NCBI GenBank assembly: GCA_964613095.1
Contig: CAZTFX010000006.1
Coordinates: 1-58,008, forward strand
Source of the DNA: RGIG4576 sp964613095
Lineage (GTDB): Bacteria > Bacteroidota > Bacteroidia > Bacteroidales > Muribaculaceae
Length of the DNA: 58,008 bases
Direction of reading: 5' to 3'
Shown here: positions 7,954 to 16,800 of the stretch, in pieces
How the letters are laid out: each line of letters begins with the position of its first letter
Numbering within the stretch: position 1 is the first letter of the stretch
The notes under the pieces: generated by a model
Seen by the model: the letters and a program-made list of their open reading frames with translations, nothing else
Databases searched by the model: none
Told to the model about the DNA's origin: nothing
Position numbers and translations under genes: made by a program

Positions 7954-8643
7954 CTATTTTTTATTTTCCAATTGTTTACGACAATGCGCAATACGTGCAA
8001 ATGCCGTAACATTAGCAAATACAGCGATTATACCCATTGCCACTATCATAATCAGCATAGGGTCAAAAGATGGGTTTTCGGTGTTACAGCCATAAATTCC
8101 GCATATAATTGCACCTAAACATGTAACTACGACTCTCTCCGGGCGTTGCATTAAACCTATTTTACATTCAATATCAAGACCTTCTGCACGGGCACGAACA
8201 TAGCTCACCATAAGAGAACCCACCAAAGCCGCAAATGTTATAATTGACCCTGCCAAGTATCCTCCGGTCATAAGCATATAACATATACCACCCAAAGTTA
8301 CAAGTTCACTATATCGATCCAATACAGAATCATACATTGCACCAAATGTTGTTTGCATATTTCCTATACGTGCAACTTGACCATCAAACATATCAAGTAA
8401 AGATGAAAATATAAGAACAACACCCGCAATCCACACTAAATCATAATCAATCACACCCTCTGTAATCAACGCGGCATACACAAAAATTACAGCAGCTGCC
8501 AAATTACCTAAAAAACCCATTGTCGTAACCACATTTGGAGTGATACCTATTTTTATCATCCCATGTACTAGCGGATTTATCACTTTATAAATCCCTAATT
8601 GCAATGCGTCACGTACCTTATTGAATGTACTTTTATTCTCCAT
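7954..8643 (-). CDS. CDP-alcohol phosphatidyltransferase (probable phosphatidylinositol-phosphate synthase)
   Basis: Polytopic membrane enzyme of 229 aa with the complete canonical signature at about residues 84-112: DMFDGQVAR followed by FGAMYDSVLD, that is DxxDGxxARx8Gx3Dx3D. Members join a CDP-activated lipid to an alcohol such as glycerol phosphate or inositol phosphate. The locus contains inositol-1-phosphate synthase and a PgpA-type phosphatase. A phosphatidylinositol-phosphate synthase followed by dephosphorylation is therefore the most economical role; phosphatidylglycerophosphate synthase is the alternative. It overlaps the end of the GtrA gene by 11 bp and is followed after 7 bp by the AUR1-like gene, so it lies in a tight operon. 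Confidence 0.87.
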   Translation of the reverse strand: MENKSTFNKVRDALQLGIYKVINPLVHGMIKIGITPNVVTTMGFLGNLAAAVIFVYAALITEGVIDYDLVWIAGVVLIFSSLLDMFDGQVARIGNMQTTFGAMYDSVLDRYSELVTLGGICYMLMTGGYLAGSIITFAALVGSLMVSYVRARAEGLDIECKIGLMQRPERVVVTCLGAIICGIYGCNTENPSFDPMLIMIVAMGIIAVFANVTAFARIAHCRKQLENKK

Positions 8644-9157
8644 TATGATGTTTAATTTTTGTCGTAACTTTTTTTACTCCGTTTCTCAAATCAACATTTC
8701 TAAACACAAAATAGCGTTGTAACATGAAATTCCAACAAATTGACACAGCCAACGATACAGCAAGTTGTGCGACAAAGAATACTGCGTCTTTTGAAATATT
8801 CCACTCTTCAAGCAATGGCAGTTCACTTACCGAACCAGTAACAAAAGCTGTTCCAAAAGAGTTTAGTAACAAACTACCCAACCATACCATTGCATATTTT
8901 ATCGCTACATATCGTTTACTGCATCCCTCCGGTTGGAATGTCCATTTATAATTTATACAACAATTAATAACTCCACCTGAAGCTGCACCTATTGCCTTTG
9001 CGAAGAAACCATCATACATCGTAAGATTTACAACACTGAACAACACAAAACTTAAGCCCATATCCACCCAAGATGCAATCTGTGATGAAACCGAAGCCTT
9101 TATGAAAAGAAATATGCCTTTACCTTTCTTTTTAATTTTCTCTGTCGATTCTTCCAT
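8633..9157 (-). CDS. GtrA family membrane protein
   Basis: A 174-residue protein with four predicted membrane helices, matching the GtrA/DPMS family: SSQIASWVDMGL near the N-terminus, NCCINYKWTF after helix 2, and a C-terminal QRYFVFR. Family members are thought to flip or assist polyprenyl-phosphate-linked sugars, as in O-antigen glucosylation and arabinogalactan synthesis. It sits 3 bp after pgpA and overlaps the CDP-alcohol phosphotransferase by 11 bp. By context it could help move an inositol lipid or a glycosylated derivative across the inner membrane, which is inference. Confidence 0.85.
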   Translation of the reverse strand: MEESTEKIKKKGKGIFLFIKASVSSQIASWVDMGLSFVLFSVVNLTMYDGFFAKAIGAASGGVINCCINYKWTFQPEGCSKRYVAIKYAMVWLGSLLLNSFGTAFVTGSVSELPLLEEWNISKDAVFFVAQLAVSLAVSICWNFMLQRYFVFRNVDLRNGVKKVTTKIKHHNGE

Positions 9158-9160
9158 CGA

Positions 9161-9634
9161 TTAAATAAAATAATTAACAATCAGCATAATTGCTGCTGCA
9201 TAGATACCCGATAAGATATCATCTGCCATTATACCATATCCACCTTTCAGTTTCTCCATGCTACGCACTCCTAAAGGCTTAACTATATCAAAAAAGCGAA
9301 AAAGCAAAAATGCTGCTACAGGGAATCCCCAATGCCAATCTACAGGAACAGCCAATAATGCTATCCATTCACCAACAGTTTCATCCATAACAACTTTTGA
9401 AGGATCTTCCCCCCAATAGCACTCACTTACCGAAGCCGACCACGTTCCTAAAATCGTGAATACAACAATCAAACCGGTAAGAGTCCATTGCAATGTACAA
9501 TAATCCATGCACAAAGTCAAGATATACCATATCAGAATGGCTACCAATGCACCCATCGTTCCCGGTGCCACAGGAGAAAATCCGACACCGAAACTTGTTG
9601 CTATCAACTTATGAAACAATGGAAACTTTTTCAC
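9161..9634 (-). CDS. pgpA: Phosphatidylglycerophosphatase A family protein
   Basis: A 157-residue membrane phosphatase. Family signatures present: SPVAPGTMG near residue 20, DPSKVVMDETVG (metal-binding Asp/Glu) near 77-88, FRFFDIVKPLGV near 112, and GGYGIMADDILSG near 131-143. PgpA removes the phosphate from phosphatidylglycerophosphate. In an inositol-lipid locus the same chemistry could convert phosphatidylinositol phosphate to phosphatidylinositol. It is followed by gtrA after 3 bp. A minus-strand TAATTTTG (9664-9671) about 30 bp upstream suggests it heads its own transcript. Confidence 0.92.
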   Translation of the reverse strand: MKKFPLFHKLIATSFGVGFSPVAPGTMGALVAILIWYILTLCMDYCTLQWTLTGLIVVFTILGTWSASVSECYWGEDPSKVVMDETVGEWIALLAVPVDWHWGFPVAAFLLFRFFDIVKPLGVRSMEKLKGGYGIMADDILSGIYAAAIMLIVNYFI

Positions 9635-9663
9635 TTATTTATCACATTTTCAAAATCAAGTTG

Positions 9664-9671
9664 CAAAATTA
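9664..9671 (-). promoter_or_regulatory. Candidate -7 element upstream of pgpA
   Basis: TAATTTTG on the minus strand fits TAnnTTTG and lies 30 bp before the pgpA start, in the only sizeable gap (92 bp) of the pdxA-to-HAD run. No TTTG at the 19-nt spacing is seen. Confidence 0.35.
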
Positions 9672-9726
9672 CAAATAATATTTCAATTGAAGAAATACGT
9701 TTATTCAGCAGCTTTCTTTGTGGTTA

Positions 9727-10596
9727 CTAACGTTTTGCAATATAATCTTTTATTTCGGCAAGAACACTCTTAGCAATATGAGGAGCTGCCTCATTACAAC
9801 ACGGGGCAAAACTAGGCCAATCATTAAAGTCTATTATCGTAATTTTGCCATCGGGAGCAACGATACAATCACCTCCATAAACAACAACATTCAGTTCTTC
9901 ACATGCTTGACGACAATAGGATTTCAAGAGTTCCTCATCAAGTTTGGTTCCCTTTATTGTCTCAATCTCGGCACCATAACCTTGCATTACATGTCCCGAT
10001 TCATAAGGATAAAACCAATGGAAGAAGGGTGTTCCTCTCACACCATAGAATTTAACCAAATCGCCCACTATATGTTTATTTATGACTGCTCGTTTAATTC
10101 CTCGATAGAAATATTCTTGCAAAACCTCTTGAGCCTCATCTCTATGACGCACATAACTTACATCCTCCTTGTGTTGAGAATGTCCGCCTCGTTTCACCCA
10201 ACAATTGTTCATTCCCACTCTGGCAAGAGAGTCTTTCACACTTTCATCGGTATTCACAATAATACTTTCCGGATAAGGAATTCCACTACCCAGTAAAATT
10301 CTTGCCATTCGTTCACGAGTGCAATTGTCTATCCCATAACCGGAATTAATAACCAATTTACCGTTATCTTCAAGACGTTGCAACTTGGAGATTGACGATG
10401 CGTCACGACACATGTTCAAGACTACATCTTCTTCTATTTCGCAGGTTTTAAATTTCTCTTCGCTATAAATATTTACAACAAAACCACGCTTGCGCAACTG
10501 TTCCGCCGTAGCATTGAATATAGCCGCATCATTCCCTATATGATTAGGAGAATAGATTCCGGCACGCATTACCCCTGCTATTTTTATTTCCGACAT
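9727..10596 (-). CDS. ATP-grasp family protein
   Basis: A 289-residue cytoplasmic protein with an ATP-grasp layout. A pre-ATP-grasp N-terminal region (about 1-90) is followed by a nucleotide-binding part with WVKRGGHSQ (Lys, about 150) and a C-terminal metal site GKITIIDFNDWPSF (Asp, Asn). ATP-grasp enzymes ligate or phosphorylate carboxylates and, in the ITPK branch, phosphorylate inositol phosphates. The exact substrate cannot be read from the sequence. It lies 22 bp downstream of the nucleotidyltransferase gene and ends 92 bp before pgpA, so it belongs to the inositol-lipid neighbourhood. No signal peptide or membrane helix is present. Confidence 0.75.
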   Translation of the reverse strand: MSEIKIAGVMRAGIYSPNHIGNDAAIFNATAEQLRKRGFVVNIYSEEKFKTCEIEEDVVLNMCRDASSISKLQRLEDNGKLVINSGYGIDNCTRERMARILLGSGIPYPESIIVNTDESVKDSLARVGMNNCWVKRGGHSQHKEDVSYVRHRDEAQEVLQEYFYRGIKRAVINKHIVGDLVKFYGVRGTPFFHWFYPYESGHVMQGYGAEIETIKGTKLDEELLKSYCRQACEELNVVVYGGDCIVAPDGKITIIDFNDWPSFAPCCNEAAPHIAKSVLAEIKDYIAKR

Positions 10597-10618
10597 TATA
10601 TATAGTTATATTAATTTT

Positions 10619-11320
10619 CTATTTCTCATTCAAAAACGACTCTGCAACCGCAATATCGCCGACATGATCCACATCAATTATTTTATCAATGGAATATGCC
10701 TTAAGTTTAATACCGTTTTCTATCAACGCACGTTGAAAATTTCGCATTCTTGATGTACCTGTCGCCATGCACTGTTCAAGAACAACTCTCGATTTATCAT
10801 TAAGCGCATACACTCCACCTGAGACATATTCTACATCGCTAATCCGTTCATCCAAGAAGGATTTTATATTCATATCCTCATCCACACTTACAAAAAGCGG
10901 CTTTTCATCATCAACAAACGGAGTCACTGCCATCATGCCGTCATTTTCTTCGTCTTGTTCAAAAGCTTTTATATATTCGGCAAAATCATGCTCTTTAATC
11001 ACGGTATCTACTGTTGTGAGACAGAATTTACCGGGTTTCATCACTTTTGAAAGCTCATAAAAACTATGCATCGAACTCGGGGTTGTTTTCACTACAACAT
11101 TAAGTTCACACTCCGGTTGTAATGTATCAAGAAATGTCTTGACCTCAGTCATTTCTTCATTTACGATTACGCTTATGTTTTCAGCTCCATTATTGCTGAA
11201 AATCCTTATCAAACGTGCTATCAATGGTTCTCCGTTGAGTTCAACAAGTGGTTTTGGTTTCTTTACCCCCTCTTGAACCAATCTTGACCCTTGACCTGCT
11301 GCAATAATAGCGTAATTCAT
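10619..11320 (-). CDS. Nucleotidyltransferase (sugar- or inositol-phosphate NTP transferase family)
   Basis: A 233-residue cytoplasmic enzyme beginning with the NTP-transferase signature AAGQGSRL, then KKPKPLVELNGEPLI. A likely metal-binding Asp is in CLTTVDTVI (about 105), and the C-terminus carries IIDVDHVGDIA, as in IspD/GlmU-like cytidylyl- and uridylyltransferases. Such enzymes activate a phosphorylated alcohol with CTP or UTP. In thermophiles a CTP:inositol-1-phosphate cytidylyltransferase works with a CDP-alcohol phosphotransferase, and both kinds of gene are present in this locus. A CDP-inositol product is therefore a reasonable inference but is not proven. It lies 15 bp after pdxA. 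Confidence 0.8.
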   Translation of the reverse strand: MNYAIIAAGQGSRLVQEGVKKPKPLVELNGEPLIARLIRIFSNNGAENISVIVNEEMTEVKTFLDTLQPECELNVVVKTTPSSMHSFYELSKVMKPGKFCLTTVDTVIKEHDFAEYIKAFEQDEENDGMMAVTPFVDDEKPLFVSVDEDMNIKSFLDERISDVEYVSGGVYALNDKSRVVLEQCMATGTSRMRNFQRALIENGIKLKAYSIDKIIDVDHVGDIAVAESFLNEK

Positions 11321-11335
11321 TACAAAACCTATATA

Positions 11336-12448
11336 TTATTTAAGCGGATCATCGTCCTCAACTTTCGTTAAGTCCAATACCACATTATCAGCACCCTTAT
11401 TGACATATTGACGACGCAACGGGTTACTTGTTATCTCTCGATGAATCTCTCTATTACGATATATATCGATTGCCTGATATATAGCTTCTCTGAATGATGA
11501 TTCATCGGCATGATTCTTTCCTGCTATATCATAACCTGTTCCATGATCGGGTGAAGTGCGTACAAAAGGTAATCCTGCCGTATAATTGACGCCGTTTTCC
11601 ATGCCCAAAGTCTTCAATGGTGCCAATCCCTGATCATGATACATCGCAAGAACTCCATCGAAATGCACATATTGACCGCTTCCAAAAAAGCCATCGGCTG
11701 AATACGGACCGAAACAAGATATTCTCTTGTCATTAGCCTCTTCTATGGCAGGTATTATCACTTCTTTTTCTTCTTTGCCTATCAGACCGTCATCCCCCGA
11801 ATGTGGATTCAATCCCAACACTGCAATTCTTGGTCGTTCCAACGCAAAATCCCGAGTCAAAGAATGACTGAATTGTTCTATTTTTTCAAGAACGACTTCT
11901 TTCGTAATGGCACTTGCCACTTCCGATATAGGTAAATGAGTCGTAACAAGAGCTACCTTTACTCGGTCATTATACAGAATCATCAACGACTTTTCTCCAT
12001 CTCCTATCGCTTGCTCAAGGTACTCGGTATGTCCCGGAAAATGAAAATCATCGCTTTGGATTGTATTCTTATTGATGGGAGCTGTAACAAGGACATCGAT
12101 TTTTCCGTCTTTAAGGTCGGCTACGGCACGTTCCAAAGCACGAAATGCTGCATTTCCTGCGGCTTTGGTTGCTTGCCCCAATTCAACCTTTACTTCCTCC
12201 TTTATTACATCCACAAAATTATTAACATCGTCTTTCACGCCTGCAGCGTCTTGAAGAACATTAAAGTTCAAGCCCGGCATATCAAGCGCCTTGCGATGAT
12301 ACGTTGCTATTTTAGTTGAACCGTACAACACAGGCGTACAAAGTTCCAATAATTGTGGATTTGAAAGTGTCTTTAATATCACTTCATAACCTATTCCGTT
12401 GGTATCTCCATGGGTTATTCCAACGCGTATTTTCTGTTCGTTAGTCAT
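11336..12448 (-). CDS. pdxA: 4-hydroxythreonine-4-phosphate dehydrogenase
   Basis: NAD-dependent, divalent-metal enzyme of pyridoxal 5'-phosphate synthesis. It oxidises 4-phosphohydroxy-L-threonine, whose product is used by PdxJ. Visible signatures: VGITHGDTNGIGYEV at the N-terminus, the metal-binding His in FPGHTEYL, GLNPHSGDDGL, AMYHDQGLAPLK and RTSPDHGTGYDIAG. Length 370 aa is slightly above the usual 330 because of extra residues near 75-85 and at the C-terminus (about 340-370). It is first in the run of minus-strand genes leading into the inositol-lipid locus, so it may share a transcript with the nucleotidyltransferase 15 bp downstream. Confidence 0.95.
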   Translation of the reverse strand: MTNEQKIRVGITHGDTNGIGYEVILKTLSNPQLLELCTPVLYGSTKIATYHRKALDMPGLNFNVLQDAAGVKDDVNNFVDVIKEEVKVELGQATKAAGNAAFRALERAVADLKDGKIDVLVTAPINKNTIQSDDFHFPGHTEYLEQAIGDGEKSLMILYNDRVKVALVTTHLPISEVASAITKEVVLEKIEQFSHSLTRDFALERPRIAVLGLNPHSGDDGLIGKEEKEVIIPAIEEANDKRISCFGPYSADGFFGSGQYVHFDGVLAMYHDQGLAPLKTLGMENGVNYTAGLPFVRTSPDHGTGYDIAGKNHADESSFREAIYQAIDIYRNREIHREITSNPLRRQYVNKGADNVVLDLTKVEDDDPLK

Positions 12449-12497
12449 TTATCAAAATAATATTCAGCGAAATTAAGCATTTTTGCCTAATTAAACT

Positions 12498-12608
12498 TTA
12501 TTTCACAACAACTTTTTTAGCTTCATTACCACTTACAACGATATATACACCTTTTACCGGTGAGCACACACCAATAAATATATAATCTTTTTCTTCATAT
12601 TCAACTCC
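12498..12608 (-). pseudogene. Remnant of a secreted protein: C-terminal sorting-domain fragment
   Basis: Between rlmN and pdxA, the minus strand carries an ATG at 12598 preceded by AAGGAG and encoding a signal-peptide-like start (MKKKIIYLLVCA) that stops after 14 codons. In another frame, directly overlapping, an open segment ends PVKGVYIVVSGNEAKKVVVK then stop. That is the look of the last residues of a Bacteroidales secreted protein with a T9SS-type C-terminal domain. The simplest reading is a gene whose middle was deleted, leaving both ends out of frame. It is too short for a functional product. Confidence 0.5.
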
Positions 12609-12624
12609 TTATTTTAAAATTCTC

Positions 12625-12670
12625 AACTCCTAACTCCCAACTCCTCATTCCTAACTCCTAACCCCTAACT
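12625..12670. repeat. Heptamer repeat array B (AAYTCCY)
   Basis: Six consecutive 7-bp units (AACTCCT, AACTCCC, AACTCCT, CATTCCT, AACTCCT, AACCCCT) plus AACT. The array overlaps the last codons and stop of rlmN: on the minus strand the final unit supplies GGTTAG, with the TAG stop. Same orientation as arrays A and C. Confidence 0.85.
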
Positions 12671-13698
12671 GCCCTCACTTTTCCTGCAAGCATACCGCAA
12701 GCGGCAAAAATATCCTCGCCACGACTGCGACGTATTGTCGCAAGCACTCCTTTACTGTTCAAATAATCGCGAAATGCAATCATGCGTTGTTCATCGGTTG
12801 TTTTCAAGTTTACACCCGGGATGGCATGAAATCGGATAAGATTCACACGAGAGTTGCTTCCCGACAACAAATCCACAAGAGCCTGAGCATGTATTTCATC
12901 ATCATTAAGCCCATTCCACATTATATATTCCACCGACAAACGACGTTGATGAGCAAAATCATATCCACGTAAACATTTCATTACATCACGCACAGGATAA
13001 GGTTTTTCCACAGGCATAAGTCCAAGACGTTCTTCATGATATGGAGAATGCACACTTATCGCCACATGCACATGAGTTTCGTCTAAAAGTCGACGTAATG
13101 TATCAAGTTTTCCTATCGACGACACCGTTATACGCTTCGGACTCCATGCAAATCCCCATTTTTCAGTCATAATTTGAAGAGCTCTCAACACTTCATCAAA
13201 ATTATCCATCGGTTCACCCATGCCCATAAACACAACATTAGTGAGAGTCTCTCTTTCCGGAATACTCAACACCTGATTGATAATTTCAGCAGCCGTTAAA
13301 TTTCCATGAAAGCCCTGTTTTCCCGTCATACAGAATTTACAGCCCATTTTACAGCCTTTTTGAGATGAGATACACAATGTTGCACGATCATCATCGGGAA
13401 TATACACACTCTCCACAGCCTGACCATCATCGGTAGTAAACAAATATTTCACTGTACCATCCACACTGTGCATGGCATTACTCGGATTATAGCGACCCAC
13501 GCAATACGTCCGGGCAAGTTTTTCACGATTAGCCTTTGAGAGATTTGTCATTTCCTCAATATCGGTAACCCGCTTTTCGTAAAGCCATTTTGCAATCTGA
13601 CCTGCCGAAAAACCCGGCATACCCAAAGCCGTCACAACCTCTTTAAGTTGCGACAACGTCATCCCTATCAACGGTATCTTCATCTCTGTCATCGTCAT
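12658..13698 (-). CDS. rlmN: 23S rRNA (adenine2503-C2) methyltransferase RlmN
   Basis: Radical-SAM enzyme adding a methyl group to C2 of A2503 of 23S rRNA and A37 of some tRNAs. The 4Fe-4S cluster motif CKMGCKFC is near residue 118, followed by MTGKQGFHGNL. The family block VFMGMGEPMDNFDEV is near 157, and the methyl-carrier Cys is in FAACGML near residue 335. Length 346 aa is normal. The last codons and stop lie inside the heptamer array, so array growth may have set the present C-terminus. A well-formed TTTG-N19-TACCTTTG promoter puts the expected RNA start about 8 nt before the first ATG. Two further in-frame ATGs follow within 15 bp, so the exact start is uncertain. Confidence 0.95.
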   Translation of the reverse strand: MTMTEMKIPLIGMTLSQLKEVVTALGMPGFSAGQIAKWLYEKRVTDIEEMTNLSKANREKLARTYCVGRYNPSNAMHSVDGTVKYLFTTDDGQAVESVYIPDDDRATLCISSQKGCKMGCKFCMTGKQGFHGNLTAAEIINQVLSIPERETLTNVVFMGMGEPMDNFDEVLRALQIMTEKWGFAWSPKRITVSSIGKLDTLRRLLDETHVHVAISVHSPYHEERLGLMPVEKPYPVRDVMKCLRGYDFAHQRRLSVEYIMWNGLNDDEIHAQALVDLLSGSNSRVNLIRFHAIPGVNLKTTDEQRMIAFRDYLNSKGVLATIRRSRGEDIFAACGMLAGKVRAVRG

Positions 13699-13712
13699 CG
13701 TTTTTTACACTT

Positions 13713-13743
13713 CAAAGGTACAGATTTATCCTGAGATAACAAA
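13713..13743 (-). promoter_or_regulatory. Promoter of rlmN (Bacteroidetes consensus)
   Basis: On the minus strand TTTG (13740-13743), a 19-nt spacer, then TACCTTTG (13713-13720), an exact fit to the Bacteroidetes sigma-ABfr consensus. The rlmN start at 13698 is 14 nt after it, so the 5' leader would be very short. Confidence 0.7.
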
Positions 13744-13810
13744 ACATGTCCTAACGGACTATCTCTTCAAAGAAGACTATTGCAAAAGATTCTACATTTA
13801 AGTACAAAAA

Positions 13811-13835
13811 GGACGCATGGTAAAACCACACGTCC
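13811..13835 (-). terminator. Terminator of the amidase gene
   Basis: Hairpin GGACG..TGG-loop-CCA..CGTCC followed on the minus strand by TTTTT, 56 bp after the stop of the 13891 gene. A second, shorter inverted repeat (ATAGAG/CTCTAT, 13852-13873) lies between. Confidence 0.75.
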
Positions 13836-13890
13836 AATATTGTTAAAGTCCATAGAGACCTTAAAGCCTCTATAAACACTTATTCTATAA

Positions 13891-16800
13891 TTATAGAACG
13901 ACTTTAGTTACTTTCTTACCTTGCTTCTTGATGAAGATACCATTTTCAGGGTTAGTAACCTTCATACCTTGCAAATTGTAGTATTCAACAGGAGCTTCAG
14001 TGTCTTCAACTTCCACAACTTCGATTGCTGACTTAGCACCGGTAATTGTCAAAGCAGACTTAGCAGGAGTAACTGCCTTTGGAGCTTCTTGTGGTAATGA
14101 GTAAACAGCAAGACCAACATATCTACCATAAACATACATGTTATTTGCAGCATCGAAGCAGATTTCATTAACTTCAGTAGCACCACTTACTACCACTTCA
14201 TATAAGAAATTGAATGTAGGCACACCGTCAACAAATGCAAATTCATAAATGTTCACATTTGCGCTACCGTTTGCACAAGCAAACAAAGTCTTATCCTTAT
14301 TCAATGAAAGACCTGCACCTTGGCTACCATCATGTTCTTTCAAATCTTCACCTGAGTTGAATAGTACATTACCGTCATAGTCAGCAAACAAGAATGAAGG
14401 AACACCTGCGGTATTATTTCCTGCAGTACGAATTTGTGACCAGAATACACCTTCTTCGTATGCTCTAACTTCGACGTTAGTATTAGCAAGTTTACCCTTG
14501 AAACCGTCATAAACGTATGTAGGAGCCTTATCCCAAGAATCAGCAGCACCTAAGTCATAACCTACCGGAGTATTTGCACTTGTTGAAGGATAATCCTCAC
14601 AATACATAAACATCTTACGTTCTTCACCCTTACCAACGAAAGAAACACCGGTTGTTCCACCACCTGTTGCTACTCCATCAGCGTTAACGAATTCACCACC
14701 GCTTTGACGAGTTGATTCATCGAATATATTGGTTACTTCATCAGTCTTAGCAGGATCGAATACCCAAATACCGGACCAACCATCACTCCAGTCTGTTATA
14801 TAAAGTTTACCATCACTTGTTGCGCAACGGAATGGAGAAGAACCATTACCTGAATTGAATTTATCAGATAAATACTTACCTTCTTCTTTGATTTGTTGAT
14901 CAAATACTTGAACACCCATTGAACGACCTGCTGTTACATACAACTTACCATAGTTATCACTTTCAGGGTCATCATCGATTGCAACACCACCTCTGTTATT
15001 TCCATTCAACATAGAACCATCAACAAAGATACGGTTAGCAGTTGGAATACCCTTACCGCTTACTTCAACAGCCCATGTATAAGTTCCATTAGCGATATCG
15101 GTTGAATTGATAGTTACTGTATTTTCACCGGCAACTACAGTTCCAACAGGTACTACTACTTCTTCTGCTGTATCAACATTAGTCAAAATAACATTAGCAT
15201 CTATAGCGTCATCACCTGTTACATCAAATGTCAATGTATAAACGCCATCTGCTTCGGTCATAGCAAGATTGTAAGCATATTCTCCGCGTACAATAGGTTG
15301 TTCCACCGACTTGGTAGTCAACTTAGTGACAGTACCATTGTTTACAATGAATAATTCAATCCAGCTATCGGTCAAATTACCTTCGGCATCACGTTCTACA
15401 ACTGTACGACCGTTAACAGACGCATTAGCAAGAGCACCAAGGTCGGTAGCATTAGTTACAACAACATCAACAAGTTTAGCATTATCAAAACCATTGGTTA
15501 CGTTGATAAGTTTAACAACAGCCTTTCCATCCACTTCATCGGCAGCAACCATAAATGTTGAACCGGCATATTTAAAGAATTCAACCTTAGCAAATGGTTT
15601 ATTCAACAGACCTTCAGGAAGAACTACGTTTGTTGTAACATCATCGCTTAAGATGATTTCCATTGGCTGATGATTTGAGCCGGTAACAACATACCAACCT
15701 TCTGTAATTGGAGACAATGAATAAGTATAGTCTTCACCGAATTTATTCTTTGCATGTACGTCATCTGGACGAGCAAATGAACCGTCACTAATCATTTCAC
15801 CTTCAACAACAGAACAGATGATATTCCATACGTTTGTTGTAGATCCTGTTGTTTCAGCTGAAATCACGATTGAACCGGATTCCATTGTTCCTTCATAATA
15901 GAATGTATTACCTACATACGCATTATAGAAGTTTCCTGTTTTAGTTGTTGTGAACCATTGAGCAGCTTCACCTGTTGCCACTCCATTTTCATTGTTCTCC
16001 CATTTATAGAATGCTGTTGTAGCTGAACCACCATAAGAGTTTGCTCCCTTTGAACATCCTACAAGAACTCCATCTGCAGTTAATTGAATATCAGAAAGAG
16101 CCAATTCAGTACCGGCACATACAGTTGTACCCAATGTTTCAACTACAGCCTTATTAACCAAGTCATAGGCAAGAAGCACCGGAGAATTGTCTTCCTTAAG
16201 AGCTAAGATATACATAATATCTCCCTTAATTTCGGTACGGCGAATTGTGGTTCCCGCCAATTCTGCTATAGCTTGACCGGCATACTCTTCTACTACATTA
16301 TAAGAAGAAGCTGCCTTAATTCCACCTTCTGTAATTTCATCAGGATAATCTACATAAACGATTGCCGGTGGAACGTATGCTACATTTTCCAAGAATACTT
16401 CAGGAAGCGTATTTTTACCCACCTCAACAGTTACTTCCATTGGAGCTTCCATTGGCTTATAATCAGCGTGTGTACATTCTATAGTATAAGTACCCGGCTC
16501 TACATTAAACACAAATGCTCCGTTCCATTCATCATCGGTAGTATAAGTTGCAACTTCAACACCATCCTTCTTCAATGATACTACGACATTATTAAGTGGC
16601 ATATACAAGTCGTTGGTAGTTGCATTTGGGCTATAGTAGTCGTGAGAGAACTTTTCGTGTTTGTCACGAACAATACCATAGATTGTACCTGTTGTTTCTT
16701 TCTTATCCCAACCAAAATAGTCAGCGATACCACGACCATAAGCGATACCTTCCAAATGGCAAACATCCCAATTCATATAGCGGTGACGAGCCGGTTGATA

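Noticed and set aside
7947..8018. 24-residue N-terminal extension of the AUR1-like protein
   Set aside because: It would be encoded inside the upstream phosphotransferase gene; the ATG at 7946 follows its stop directly.
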